Source: CAVUXJ01 sp963814975 (GTDB lineage Bacteria > Acidobacteriota > Vicinamibacteria > Vicinamibacterales > CAVVIG01). Taken from it: DNA of 64,000 bases. The notes under the pieces were generated by a model. That model worked only from the letters and a program-made list of their open reading frames with translations, had not been told where the DNA came from and did not search any database. The DNA lies in NCBI GenBank assembly GCA_963814975.1, contig CAWFFB010000037.1:1-64000 (forward strand), read 5' to 3'. The position numbers were made by a program, and so were the translations under genes. Below, one piece after another: positions 55,331 through 63,630 of this stretch (positions within the stretch are counted from its first letter, which is position 1; each line of letters starts with the position of its first letter).

Positions 55331-57018
55331 ATGCGAATACAGACGTTCTGGGCGACCGTGGCCGCGGGTTCCGCGGTCATCCTCACGCTTTCCGCCTCCA
55401 ACTCCTGGAGTCTCGCGCCGGAGAACCCGGTCGCCCTGGCCGGACAGGTTCGATCCACCGAGGAAGGCCTCATGGAAGGGGTGCTGGTCAGCGCGAAGAA
55501 AGCGGATTCGACCGTCACCGTCACGCGTCGCGAGCGACGCGCAGGGCCGATACGCCTTCCCTCAGAACAGACTGGGGCCGGGTCGATACGCGCTCCGCGT
55601 CCGTGCTGTCGGCTTCGAAGTGGAGGACCCGGGGCCGATCGACATTGCGGCGGAGCGAACCGCGACGGTCAATCTCACGCTGAACCCCGCGAAAGACTTG
55701 TCGGCCCAGCTGACGAATGCGGAATGGGTTTCGAGCATGCCGGGCACCGACGACCAGAAGGCCCCCCTGCTCACGTGCACCGTGTGCCATACCCTGGAAC
55801 GCATCGTCAAGTCGCGACACGACGCGGCAGAGTGGGTGGCGTGCTGCAGCGAATGGGCGGACTACACGAATTCGGCCTTCCCGCTCCACATCCAGAAACG
55901 GCCGGCTCGCTGGCTGCTCGCGCCGCGTGGCGAGGCGCTTCGGCAATCGCAGGAGCGGTTCGCCCAGTACCTCAGCACGGTCAATCTGAACGGCAGGGAC
56001 ACGTGGTCGTATTCGCTGAAGACCTTCCCGCGGCCCAAGGGCAAGGACACGCAGGTCATCGTCACCGAGTACGACCTTCCGCGGGCGACAATCGAGCCGC
56101 ACGACGTCGTCGTCGACGCGCAGGGGATCGCGTGGTATTCGAATTTCGGCGAGCAGACGATCGGAAGGCTCGATCCGAAGACGGCCGCCGCCACCGAATA
56201 TCCCATCCCGATGTTGAAACCAAACTTTCCGACCGGGAACCTGGGACTGCAGTTCGATCCCGAAGGCAACCTGTGGCTGGCCCTGATGAACCAGGGCGGG
56301 CTCGCGAAATTCGATCCGAAGACCAGCACGATCCAGACCTGGAGTCTGCCACAAGGAGTGGAACAACGACGCGACGCAGGTCAACATGGTTCATCCGGAA
56401 CGCTCCTCGGTCGATGGGAAGGTCTGGCTGGAGAACCATGGCTACACGATGATCCTCCGGCTGGATCTGGCGACCGGCGTGTTCGAGCCGATCGAGCCGT
56501 TCAAGGGCGCGTTCGAGAAGGGCGAGACGCACAACATCTACGATGTCGTGCCGGATTCAAAGAACAACGCATACTTTACCGATTTCGAACAGGGCCAGAT
56601 CGGCAGAGTGGACGCGAAGACCGGCGCGATCACCTTCTACCAGACCCCGACGCCCAATTCGCGGCCGCGGCGGGCCTGGATGGATCCAAGCGACCGCCTC
56701 TGGATTGGCGAATTCCGCGCCAATCGAGTCGCCATGTTCGACACGCGAAGCGAGAGCTTCAAGGAGTGGCTGATGCCCACACCCTGGAGTGCGCCGTACG
56801 ATGTCGTCCAGGACAAGACCGGCGCGGTGTGGACCGGATCAGTGATGACCGACCGCGTGCTTCGCCTCGATCCGAAGTCGGGTCAGTTTCGGGAATACCT
56901 GTTGCCGCGGTCCACGAATATCCGGCGGGTGTTTGTCGACAACTCGACGACCCCGGTGACGTTCTGGGTTGGCAGCAATCACGGCGCGTCCGTCGTCAAG
57001 CTCGAGCTACTTCCATAG
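55331..57018 (+). CDS. Exported haem-containing Vgb-type beta-propeller protein (frame-broken)
   Basis: ATG at 55331 follows AAGGGA. Signal peptide (ATVAAGSAVILTLSASNSWS), a carboxypeptidase-regulatory-like domain (NPVALAGQVRSTEEGLMEGV and LVSAKKADSTVTV), one c-haem site CTVCHTLERI, then an NHL/virginiamycin-B-lyase-like propeller (PHDVVVDAQGIAWYSNFGEQ, LGLQFDPEGNLWLALMNQGG, RRAWMDPSDRLWIGEFRANR and WVGSNHGASVVKLELLP). Frames change near 55525 (continuing VASDAQGRYAFPQNRLGPGR) and at 56353 (an extra G; TWSLPQ to EWNNDATQVNMVHPERSSVD). Otherwise complete, ~560 residues. Probably a periplasmic redox or lyase-like enzyme; substrate unknown. Confidence 0.8.
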
Positions 57019-57060
57019 CTCTACGTGCGACGTTCACGGTTCTCCGTTCGGCATGCTAGA

Positions 57061-57169
57061 ACGTAGCACGTAGCACGTTGACTGTTTCGCCGGCCGCCCC
57101 GCGACCTGGTCGAACTCGGAAGTCCGAGGTCTGAACGTCCCTGCTGAGACTTCAGGTTTGAGACTTCAG
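57061..57169. repeat. Short low-complexity direct repeats upstream of transporter
   Basis: The intergenic stretch holds two copies of the 7-base unit ACGTAGC (57061-57075) and two copies of TGAGACTTCAG with 14-base spacing (57145-57155 and 57159-57169). Similar ACTTGAG/GACTTCAG-rich sequence recurs at 62165-62225. They look like dispersed simple repeats rather than operators. Confidence 0.4.
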
Positions 57170-57186
57170 ACTTTCGGGTATCCACA

Positions 57187-57948
57187 ATGAGCCTGTCCGC
57201 CGTCGTGCAATTCGAAGACGCCGGCTTTGCCTATCCCAATCGTCCTCCGCTGCTCGGCGGGTTGAACCTTTCCGTCGAGCCCGGCGAAATCGTCGTCTTT
57301 GTCGGCCGCAGCGGCGCCGGGAAGAGCACCATTCTCAAGCTGGTCAATCGCCTGATCCTCCCCGCTTCCGGCGCCGTCCGGGTCGAAGGTCGCGACACCC
57401 GCGAATGGGACGGAATTCGGTTGCGGCGTCGGATCGGATACGTGCTTCAGGATGTCGGCCTGTTTCCGCACATGACTGTTGAAGAGAACATCGGCCTGGT
57501 GCCGCGCCTGGAGCGCTGGCAGGCCGATCGCACCGCCGCCCGGACCCGTGCGCTGCTCGATCTGATCGGGCTGCCGCCAGGAGTGTTCGCGTCGCGCTGG
57601 CCGTCCGAGCTCTCCGGCGGTCAGCGGCAACGGGTCGGAGTGGCCCGGGCCCTCGCCGTCGATCCCCCCATCCTCTTGATGGATGAACCATTCGGCGCGC
57701 TCGATCCGGTGACCCGGCTCGAGCTCCGGCGGGAATTCCTCCGGATCCAGCGGCAGCTCGGCACGACCGTGATCCTCGTGACCCACGACATGTCCGAGGC
57801 GTTCGCATTGGCGCACCGGATCGGCGTGCTCGACGCAGGCGAGCTCGTCGTGTGCGACGCGCCTGAGGCCGTCGCCCGATCGCGTGATCCGCGCGTCACG
57901 GTTCTCCTCGACACGCTGGGTCCACCTCGTTCCAACGGCGCCTCATGA
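57187..57948 (+). CDS. egtV: ABC transporter ATPase, OpuCA/EgtV type
   Basis: 253 residues with all ABC motifs: Walker A GRSGAGKSTILKL, Q-loop YVLQDVG, signature LSGGQRQRVGVARAL, Walker B ILLMDEPFGALDPVTRLELR and switch His VTHDMSEAF. There is no CBS domain at the C-terminus, unlike OpuCA, which fits the EgtV type. It overlaps the permease gene by 4 bases (ATGA). The neighbouring ergothioneine genes suggest ergothioneine as substrate; a choline/betaine-type substrate remains possible. Confidence 0.8.
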   Translation: MSLSAVVQFEDAGFAYPNRPPLLGGLNLSVEPGEIVVFVGRSGAGKSTILKLVNRLILPASGAVRVEGRDTREWDGIRLRRRIGYVLQDVGLFPHMTVEENIGLVPRLERWQADRTAARTRALLDLIGLPPGVFASRWPSELSGGQRQRVGVARALAVDPPILLMDEPFGALDPVTRLELRREFLRIQRQLGTTVILVTHDMSEAFALAHRIGVLDAGELVVCDAPEAVARSRDPRVTVLLDTLGPPRSNGAS

Positions 57949-59474
57949 GCGAGCTGCTTCATTTCTGGGTGACGCATCGGATCGAGCTCGCGCGGCTGCT
58001 CGAGCAGCACGTCGTGCTGGTCGTTATCTCGACCGGCGTAGCCGCACTCCTCGGCATTCCCGCCGGCGTTCTGGCGTTTCGGCGGCCGAGACTCGGTCGT
58101 CCGCTCCTGTTTGCCGCGAACGTCGCTCAAACGATTCCCAGCCTCGCGTTGTTCGGCTTCCTGCTGCCGCTCCCGTTCATCGGCGGGATCGGACCGCGCA
58201 CTGCGCTGGTGACGCTGACGCTCTATGCGCTGTTGCCGATCGTTCGAACGACCGTGGGGGGGCTGCAGAGCCTCGACCGGAGCGTCGTTGACGCCGGGGT
58301 GGCCATGGGAATGACCTCCCGTCAACTGTTGTTCCTGGTCGAGCTCCCCCTCGCGCTGCCCTCCATCGTGGCGGGCCTCCGGGTCGCCACGGTCATCGGG
58401 GTGGGCACGGCCACTATCGCGGCTGCTATCGGGGCGGGCGGACTCGGAGAGTACATCTTCCGCGGGTTGTCGATGGTGGACAGTACGACAATCCTGGCAG
58501 GAGCCCTTCCTGCCGCCGCGCTCGCGCTCGCCGCGGACGGATGCCTGGCGTGGCTCGAGCATCGATTGCGATCGCGGCGCGGATCCACATTCCGGGGCCC
58601 CGCGCTCGGCGCGATCGCCGGGCTCGCGCTCGTCGCCTCCGCAGCCTGGTGGATGTCGCCCGGATCATCGGGCACGAGCGTCGTCGTCGGATCGAAAAAT
58701 TTCACCGAGCAGGTGGTGCTGGGCGAACTGCTGGCGCAGGCGATCGAGGCCGAAGGAGTCCCGGTGGTGCGCAAGCTGAATCTCGGGGGCACATTCATCT
58801 GCGACCGCGCGCTGCGGTCGGGCGATATCGACTTGTACGTCGAATACACCGGCACGGCAGTCACCGCCGTCTTCAACCAGGACGTGCCGCACGACCCACG
58901 GCAGGCATTCGAGCAGGCTCGCGGGCTCTACGCGCGCGGTGGCATCACGGCGCTCGAGCCGCTCGGGTTCAACAACACCTTCGCCATTCTGGTGAGAACC
59001 CGGGATGCGCGTCGGCTCGGTCTTCGCTCGATCGACGACGTGCGCGCCGTGGCGAGCACCTGGACGCCCGGCTTCGGGTACGAGTTCCTGCAGCGCGCCG
59101 ACGGCTATCCAGGACTCGTCGAGACGTACGGTCTGGCGTTCGGCGGCCCTCCGCGCGCCATGGATCTGTCCCTCACGTACAAGGCCCTCGGCGACGGCCA
59201 GGTCGATCTCATCGCTGGAGACGCCACCAGTGCCCTGATTGACGCCCTCGATCTCACCGCGCTCGACGACACCCGCCGCTACTTCCCTCCGTACGATGCG
59301 GCGCCGGTGGTCCGGACGGCTGCGCTGCTGCGGCATCCCGAGATTGGACGAGCACTGGGCCGTCTCGTGGGTCGTGTGACGGGGCGGGACATGCGGGCGA
59401 TGAACCGGGCGGTCGATCTCGATCGCCGAGGCCCCGGCGAGGTCGCACGCGAGTTTCTCGCCCGGCTCGACTAG
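57945..59474 (+). CDS. egtU: Fused permease/substrate-binding protein, OpuCB-OpuCC/EgtU type
   Basis: 509 residues. The N-terminal ~220 residues are a binding-protein-dependent permease (VLVVISTGVAALLGIPAGVL, FAANVAQTIPSLALFGFLLP, VVDAGVAMGMTSRQLLFLVE, GVGTATIAAAIGAGGLGEYI). After a further helix (LGAIAGLALVASAAWWM), residues ~245-505 form an OpuAC-like binding domain: SVVVGSKNFTEQVVLGELLA, DIDLYVEYTGTAVTAVF and VDLIAGDATSALIDALDLTA. This fusion is the EgtU arrangement known for ergothioneine uptake. Convergent with egtD. Assignment rests on fusion plus context. Confidence 0.8.
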   Translation: MSELLHFWVTHRIELARLLEQHVVLVVISTGVAALLGIPAGVLAFRRPRLGRPLLFAANVAQTIPSLALFGFLLPLPFIGGIGPRTALVTLTLYALLPIVRTTVGGLQSLDRSVVDAGVAMGMTSRQLLFLVELPLALPSIVAGLRVATVIGVGTATIAAAIGAGGLGEYIFRGLSMVDSTTILAGALPAAALALAADGCLAWLEHRLRSRRGSTFRGPALGAIAGLALVASAAWWMSPGSSGTSVVVGSKNFTEQVVLGELLAQAIEAEGVPVVRKLNLGGTFICDRALRSGDIDLYVEYTGTAVTAVFNQDVPHDPRQAFEQARGLYARGGITALEPLGFNNTFAILVRTRDARRLGLRSIDDVRAVASTWTPGFGYEFLQRADGYPGLVETYGLAFGGPPRAMDLSLTYKALGDGQVDLIAGDATSALIDALDLTALDDTRRYFPPYDAAPVVRTAALLRHPEIGRALGRLVGRVTGRDMRAMNRAVDLDRRGPGEVAREFLARLD

Positions 59475-59530
59475 CGGCCCGTATCGCTCCGTTCACTCCA
59501 GCTGCGAAGTCCGCGATAAGACCGCGTCGA

Positions 59531-60520
59531 CTACCTGGCGTCGACCAGCGTCAGCGCAAATTGCGCGGTGGGTTCAATCCACTGCCGGGGACGGCCGAAG
59601 CCGGCCCGGTCGAGCATCGCCATGAGATCGTTCCGTCTGTACTTGTACGAGCTTTCCGTCCAGATGGTGTCGCCTTCGTTCATGACGAACTCGATGCGTG
59701 CGTCGGGGACGCGGACGTGTTGAGACCGCGTGCTGACCAGGTGCATTTCGATTCGCGAGGCGTCGTGGTTCCAGACGGCGCGATGCGCGAAGCCGCCGAG
59801 GTCGAAGTCGGCGCCAAGTTCGCGGTTGATTCGCACCAGCAGGTTGCGGTTGAACGCGGCTGTAACCCCAAGGGGATCGTCGTAGGCCTGCAACAGGTCG
59901 CGCTCGGGCTTCATGAGGTCCGCGCCCAGAAGCAACCCGTCGCCAGGTGCGAGCGCCGCGCGGATCAGGCGGAGCATGGCGTCGGCGCCGGGCGGGTCGA
60001 AATTGCCGATATTCGATCCCAGGAACAACAGGAGCGTTCGGCCACCGGCAAAGCCTTCGCCAACCACCTGTTCGAGTCCGGCCTCGTATGGCGCCTGGTG
60101 GGTGACGACACGCACAGCCTCGAACGCGCTCAGGGCGCGCGACGCGGTGTCGAGCGCCAGCTTCGAAACGTCCACAAGGTGCAGATCAAGTGACGGCCCG
60201 CGGCGGCCCGCCGTCAGCAGCGTCGCCAGCTTCTCGCCACTGCCCGAGCCGAGTTCGACGATTCTGGTCAGCGGGCTGAGGGTCGCAAACACCTCCGCCG
60301 CGTGCTGCGTCAGGAGGGCGGTCTCCGCGCGTGTCAGACCGTACCAAGGCAGCTGACAGATGGCGTCGAACAAGGCCGATCCGAGCTCGTCGTACAGGTA
60401 GCGCGATGGGAGCTGGCGGGGGCTTTGGCTGAGGTAGTACCCCACGTCAGTAGCAAACTGCTGCGTCGAGGTTTCCACGGTCGGCCGTCTCGCCAGGACG
60501 CGGGCGTTCATCGGACTCAC
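59531..60520 (-). CDS. egtD: L-histidine N-alpha-methyltransferase EgtD
   Basis: 329 residues, normal length. Motifs: RYLYDELGSALFDAICQLPW, YGLTRAETALLTQHAAEV, SAM-binding VELGSGSGEKLATLL, LLFLGSNIGNFDPPGADAML, LGADLMKPERDLLQAYDDPL, GVTAAFNRNLLVRINRELGA and IWTESSYKYRRNDL. Converts histidine to hercynine (trimethylhistidine) with three SAM. It follows egtB by ~180 bases in the same direction, forming a two-gene ergothioneine unit. Confidence 0.95.
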   Translation of the reverse strand: MSPMNARVLARRPTVETSTQQFATDVGYYLSQSPRQLPSRYLYDELGSALFDAICQLPWYGLTRAETALLTQHAAEVFATLSPLTRIVELGSGSGEKLATLLTAGRRGPSLDLHLVDVSKLALDTASRALSAFEAVRVVTHQAPYEAGLEQVVGEGFAGGRTLLLFLGSNIGNFDPPGADAMLRLIRAALAPGDGLLLGADLMKPERDLLQAYDDPLGVTAAFNRNLLVRINRELGADFDLGGFAHRAVWNHDASRIEMHLVSTRSQHVRVPDARIEFVMNEGDTIWTESSYKYRRNDLMAMLDRAGFGRPRQWIEPTAQFALTLVDAR

Positions 60521-60697
60521 GTTCTCAGCTCCTTTGGTTAGCGCACGTTTGCAAGATCAAATGCCGTGCAGGCCCTGCGCCTTCGCGGAAGCTTCGGCGG
60601 ACCGCCGTCGCCTTGGCGGAGGCTGGTCAAGCCTGCCCGCGCGCGGATCGATAGGTCCGCACGAAAGTCCAGCCACACGCGCCTGGTATCAGGCGAC

Positions 60698-62071
60698 TCA
60701 CGGCCTCACCGCATCAGGCTTACCGTCGCGGGCGCAGCGAAACGTCGCATAGACGTACGGATAACGCGGACGGAACCAGTTCCGAAATGTTGGGCGCACC
60801 AGCTCTCGAGCCGTGACGGGGGACGCTCCTTTCATCACGAAATGTTCGCCGTCGAAGAAGTCGGCCGAGTATTCAGGGTAGGACGCCACGGGGGTGAAGC
60901 CGGGGAACGGCGCGAAGATCGAGCTCGTCCACTCCCAGCCGTTGCCGACCAGATCGTCGACGCCCCACGCGCTGCGGCCAGCCTGATGACTGCCGGCCGG
61001 CTGGGGATCCCAGCTCGCCCAATCGAACGCGCCATGCTCAGCCGTCGGGACGGCCTCCCCCCACGGATAGGTTCGAGTCCCGTCCGACGGCATGCCGTAG
61101 GCGGCTCGCTGGAACTCGGCTTCGGTTGGCAAACGGGCGCCGCGCCACCGGGCGTACGCGGAGGCCTCAGCATGGCTCACGTAGACAGGCCACGCCACAG
61201 GCAGCGGGATCAGATCGAACATGCCGCGCCAGTACCAGGCTGTGTCGTGCCGTTCCCAGAACAGCGGATGGCTTGTGCGTTCGGCCTGCACCCAGGCCCA
61301 GTCCTCGGGGCGCCACCACTGCGGATCGCCATAACCACCCGCTTCGATGAATTCGAGGAAGGCCGCGTTGGTCACGTCGTGCCGCTCGAGGCTGAAGGCG
61401 GCGACGTCGACTGTCAGGCCTGGCTGCTCATTGTCCCAGCCGAACACGAGATCACCCCGGTCGCGGCCGAGCGTGGCTCGACCGGCCGGGACGTGGACCC
61501 ACTCTGCGCCCGGTACCGCACCAACAACCACCGGCTTGTACCCTGCCGGCCGTTGCTTCTGCTCGAGCGGCAGCCGATGCCACATATAGAGGAGCGTCTC
61601 CTGGTGCATCGCTTCGTGCTCGAGGATTGCGAAGGCGGCTTCCGCGCGCTCGAACAGCGGATGGCCCGGCTGATCCAGGTCGGCATGCTCGAGCGCATCC
61701 AGCACTTGCCGGTCGGCTTCAGCGGCAAAACGCTGAACAAGGTCGCGAGCGGGCCACCCGCCCCGCGGATCACGCATGCGGGCGGCCGCGGTCCCCTCGG
61801 CCTCATGCGGGTCGATGCCTCTGGCGAACAGCGTCTCAAGATGATCGTCGATGCCAGGCCGGCCCAGACCGCGCTTCACGAGCGTATTGAAGCTGAAGGC
61901 CGGCAGATGACCCTCGTAGAAGGCAATCGGGTGCCGCAGGGCGATCGGACGGCTGTAATACGCTTCCTCGTCGATCAGGTCGAAGATCGCCTTCGACCGG
62001 GCGCGGTTGCGGACATACCACTCGACGAGGGCCTCGCGAGGGAATGTCGACACGTTCGTCGATCGAAGCAT
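60698..62071 (-). CDS. egtB: Ergothioneine synthase EgtB
   Basis: 457 residues from the ATG at 62071 (MLRSTNVSTFPREALVEWYV); a longer open frame starts at 62134 and neither start has a strong ribosome binding site. N-terminal DinB-like domain with iron-binding histidines in ALRHPIAFYEGHLPAF and AILEHEAMHQETLLYMWHRL; C-terminal FGE-sulfatase domain (PAGRATLGRDRGDLVFGWDN, ERHDVTNAAFLEFIEAGGYG, RWRGARLPTEAEFQRAAYG, DLVGNGWEWTSSIF, RPTFRNWFRPRYPYVYATFR). Catalyses oxygen-dependent C-S bond formation on hercynine. No egtA, egtC or egtE is next to it. Confidence 0.95.
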   Translation of the reverse strand: MLRSTNVSTFPREALVEWYVRNRARSKAIFDLIDEEAYYSRPIALRHPIAFYEGHLPAFSFNTLVKRGLGRPGIDDHLETLFARGIDPHEAEGTAAARMRDPRGGWPARDLVQRFAAEADRQVLDALEHADLDQPGHPLFERAEAAFAILEHEAMHQETLLYMWHRLPLEQKQRPAGYKPVVVGAVPGAEWVHVPAGRATLGRDRGDLVFGWDNEQPGLTVDVAAFSLERHDVTNAAFLEFIEAGGYGDPQWWRPEDWAWVQAERTSHPLFWERHDTAWYWRGMFDLIPLPVAWPVYVSHAEASAYARWRGARLPTEAEFQRAAYGMPSDGTRTYPWGEAVPTAEHGAFDWASWDPQPAGSHQAGRSAWGVDDLVGNGWEWTSSIFAPFPGFTPVASYPEYSADFFDGEHFVMKGASPVTARELVRPTFRNWFRPRYPYVYATFRCARDGKPDAVRP

Positions 62072-62233
62072 AATGGAGGCCGCATCGGGCAGCCTATCTG
62101 AGCTGTTGAGTCTTGGGCGTGGCAAACCAGACATTCGAGTAAGTAACGTTCACCCTCTCGAGCTTCAGTCTCAAGGCTTCCAGTGGCCGCGGCAATGAGA
62201 CTTGAGAGTTGCGACTTGAGGGTTACGGCGGCG

Positions 62234-62506
62234 CTAGTACTCCGCGAACGCCTCGTCGGGATAGCAATAGAGCCAACGCTCGCCGGGCTCGGCGGACGCT
62301 ACGACCGGGTGGCTGGTTGCGCGGGCATGGGCGGATGCGTGCCGGTTAGGCGACGAATCGCAGCACAGGGTCGTCTCGCACGTCTGGCAGGTCCGCAGGT
62401 GCATCCATTTTGCGCCGATCTTCACGCAGGCATCGCAGACGCGCTGCTTCGCGTGCTTCACGGTTTTGATGCTGTCGATGTGTGTGCAGGTACTGGCGTC
62501 GCTCAT
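62234..62506 (-). CDS. UBP-type zinc finger protein
   Basis: 90 residues almost entirely composed of a ZnF-UBP domain: CTHIDSIKTVKHAKQRVCDA, CVKIGAKWMHLRTCQTCETT, CCDSSPNRHASAHARATSHP and GERWLYCYPDEAFAEY. The Cys/His set binds three zincs in homologues. It overlaps the DUF5996 gene by 4 bases and is read after it. Bacterial members have no known ubiquitin partner; role unknown. Confidence 0.9.
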   Translation of the reverse strand: MSDASTCTHIDSIKTVKHAKQRVCDACVKIGAKWMHLRTCQTCETTLCCDSSPNRHASAHARATSHPVVASAEPGERWLYCYPDEAFAEY

Positions 62507-63432
62507 TGGGTAGCCCTCCCGGCGGCGCGCGCCGCCGGGCGTTCCAGTTCGGCGCGGTTCCAGCTGCCCAGCGCGGCGCCGGCCTCATATGTACTTTGCA
62601 GGAACTGAAGCAGGGTGTCGCGCGGGGATGCGGCCCGCCGCACATCGTCGTACTTCAATATGAACTCGCTGAAATCCGCGCTGTAGAACGCGGCGGCCGG
62701 CTCGACGTGCGCGTCCTTGAAGCCGGCCGGCTCCGGCGCCGCGTACGCGTAGAACGCCGGCTCCGCGATGGTGCCGCTGCCTGGCCAGAAGCCCGCACTG
62801 ATGACTTCGTGCGAGTACCCCTCGCGCGTGATCGCATCGGCGTCCGGCCGCTCCGGCGCGCGGCGTCCGCTGAAGCGTGTGACCGCGAGATCGAACCCTC
62901 CCCACCAGAAGTGGACCGGACTGGACTTCCCGATGAATCCGCCGCGAAATTCCTGCAGGACGGTGTCGACCTGCACCAGAGCGCGCCACCATCGGTGCGC
63001 AGCGTCCGCGTCGTAGGCCCCGTGCACGCGATCCTCGCTGAATCGAATCGGCTCCGGCACCTCGACCGGCATCGGCCAGATGTGCACGCGGATGTGCATG
63101 TCGTCGAGCGCGCGCCTGAAGATGTCGAAGAAATCGGCGACCATGCACGGCCGGAGGGCGATCGTGTGGCGACGTCCGTCGCTCACCTCGATCGTGAGCG
63201 TATGGTCGATGAAGTCGAACACGATCTCGAAGGCACCCTCGCCGTACGGAATCGGCGAGGTGGTCAGACCGCGCGCCGTCACATAGAGGGCGACGCCCCA
63301 CCAGTGGTTGATGCGAGGCCCGAGCGCGAGCCGAACCTTTCCAACCATCTGCGTCCACATATGCAACGACGCGCAGGTGGCGGGCCAGGCTGCGGAGGAA
63401 AGCGCGGGCCAGGTGGTGTCGTCGGCCGCCAT
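62503..63432 (-). CDS. DUF5996 family protein
   Basis: 309 residues: TWPALSSAAWPATCASLHMW, TQMVGKVRLALGPRINHWWG, VALYVTARGLTTSPIPYGEG, VHFWWGGFDLAVTRFSGRRA and YSADFSEFILKYDDVRRAAS, the conserved order of DUF5996. No signal peptide. Function unknown; family members are cytoplasmic and common in soil bacteria. Coupled to the UBP zinc-finger gene. Confidence 0.9.
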   Translation of the reverse strand: MAADDTTWPALSSAAWPATCASLHMWTQMVGKVRLALGPRINHWWGVALYVTARGLTTSPIPYGEGAFEIVFDFIDHTLTIEVSDGRRHTIALRPCMVADFFDIFRRALDDMHIRVHIWPMPVEVPEPIRFSEDRVHGAYDADAAHRWWRALVQVDTVLQEFRGGFIGKSSPVHFWWGGFDLAVTRFSGRRAPERPDADAITREGYSHEVISAGFWPGSGTIAEPAFYAYAAPEPAGFKDAHVEPAAAFYSADFSEFILKYDDVRRAASPRDTLLQFLQSTYEAGAALGSWNRAELERPAARAAGRATQ

Positions 63433-63630
63433 CCAGTCATTGTAGCGAATCGCACAGCAGGGATCGCAAGCCCGGCCGCAAGCTACTGTCGAGCCGCATC
63501 AAGGGCGACCGTCGACGGCGTTTCGACCTCGATGTAACTGATTGATGAACTATGATCGAACGACGGGCAGACAGCCTCCCGCAGGGTCGAGGTTTCCCGA
63601 CGGCCCCCTTACCAGCGAGGAGGACACTGA

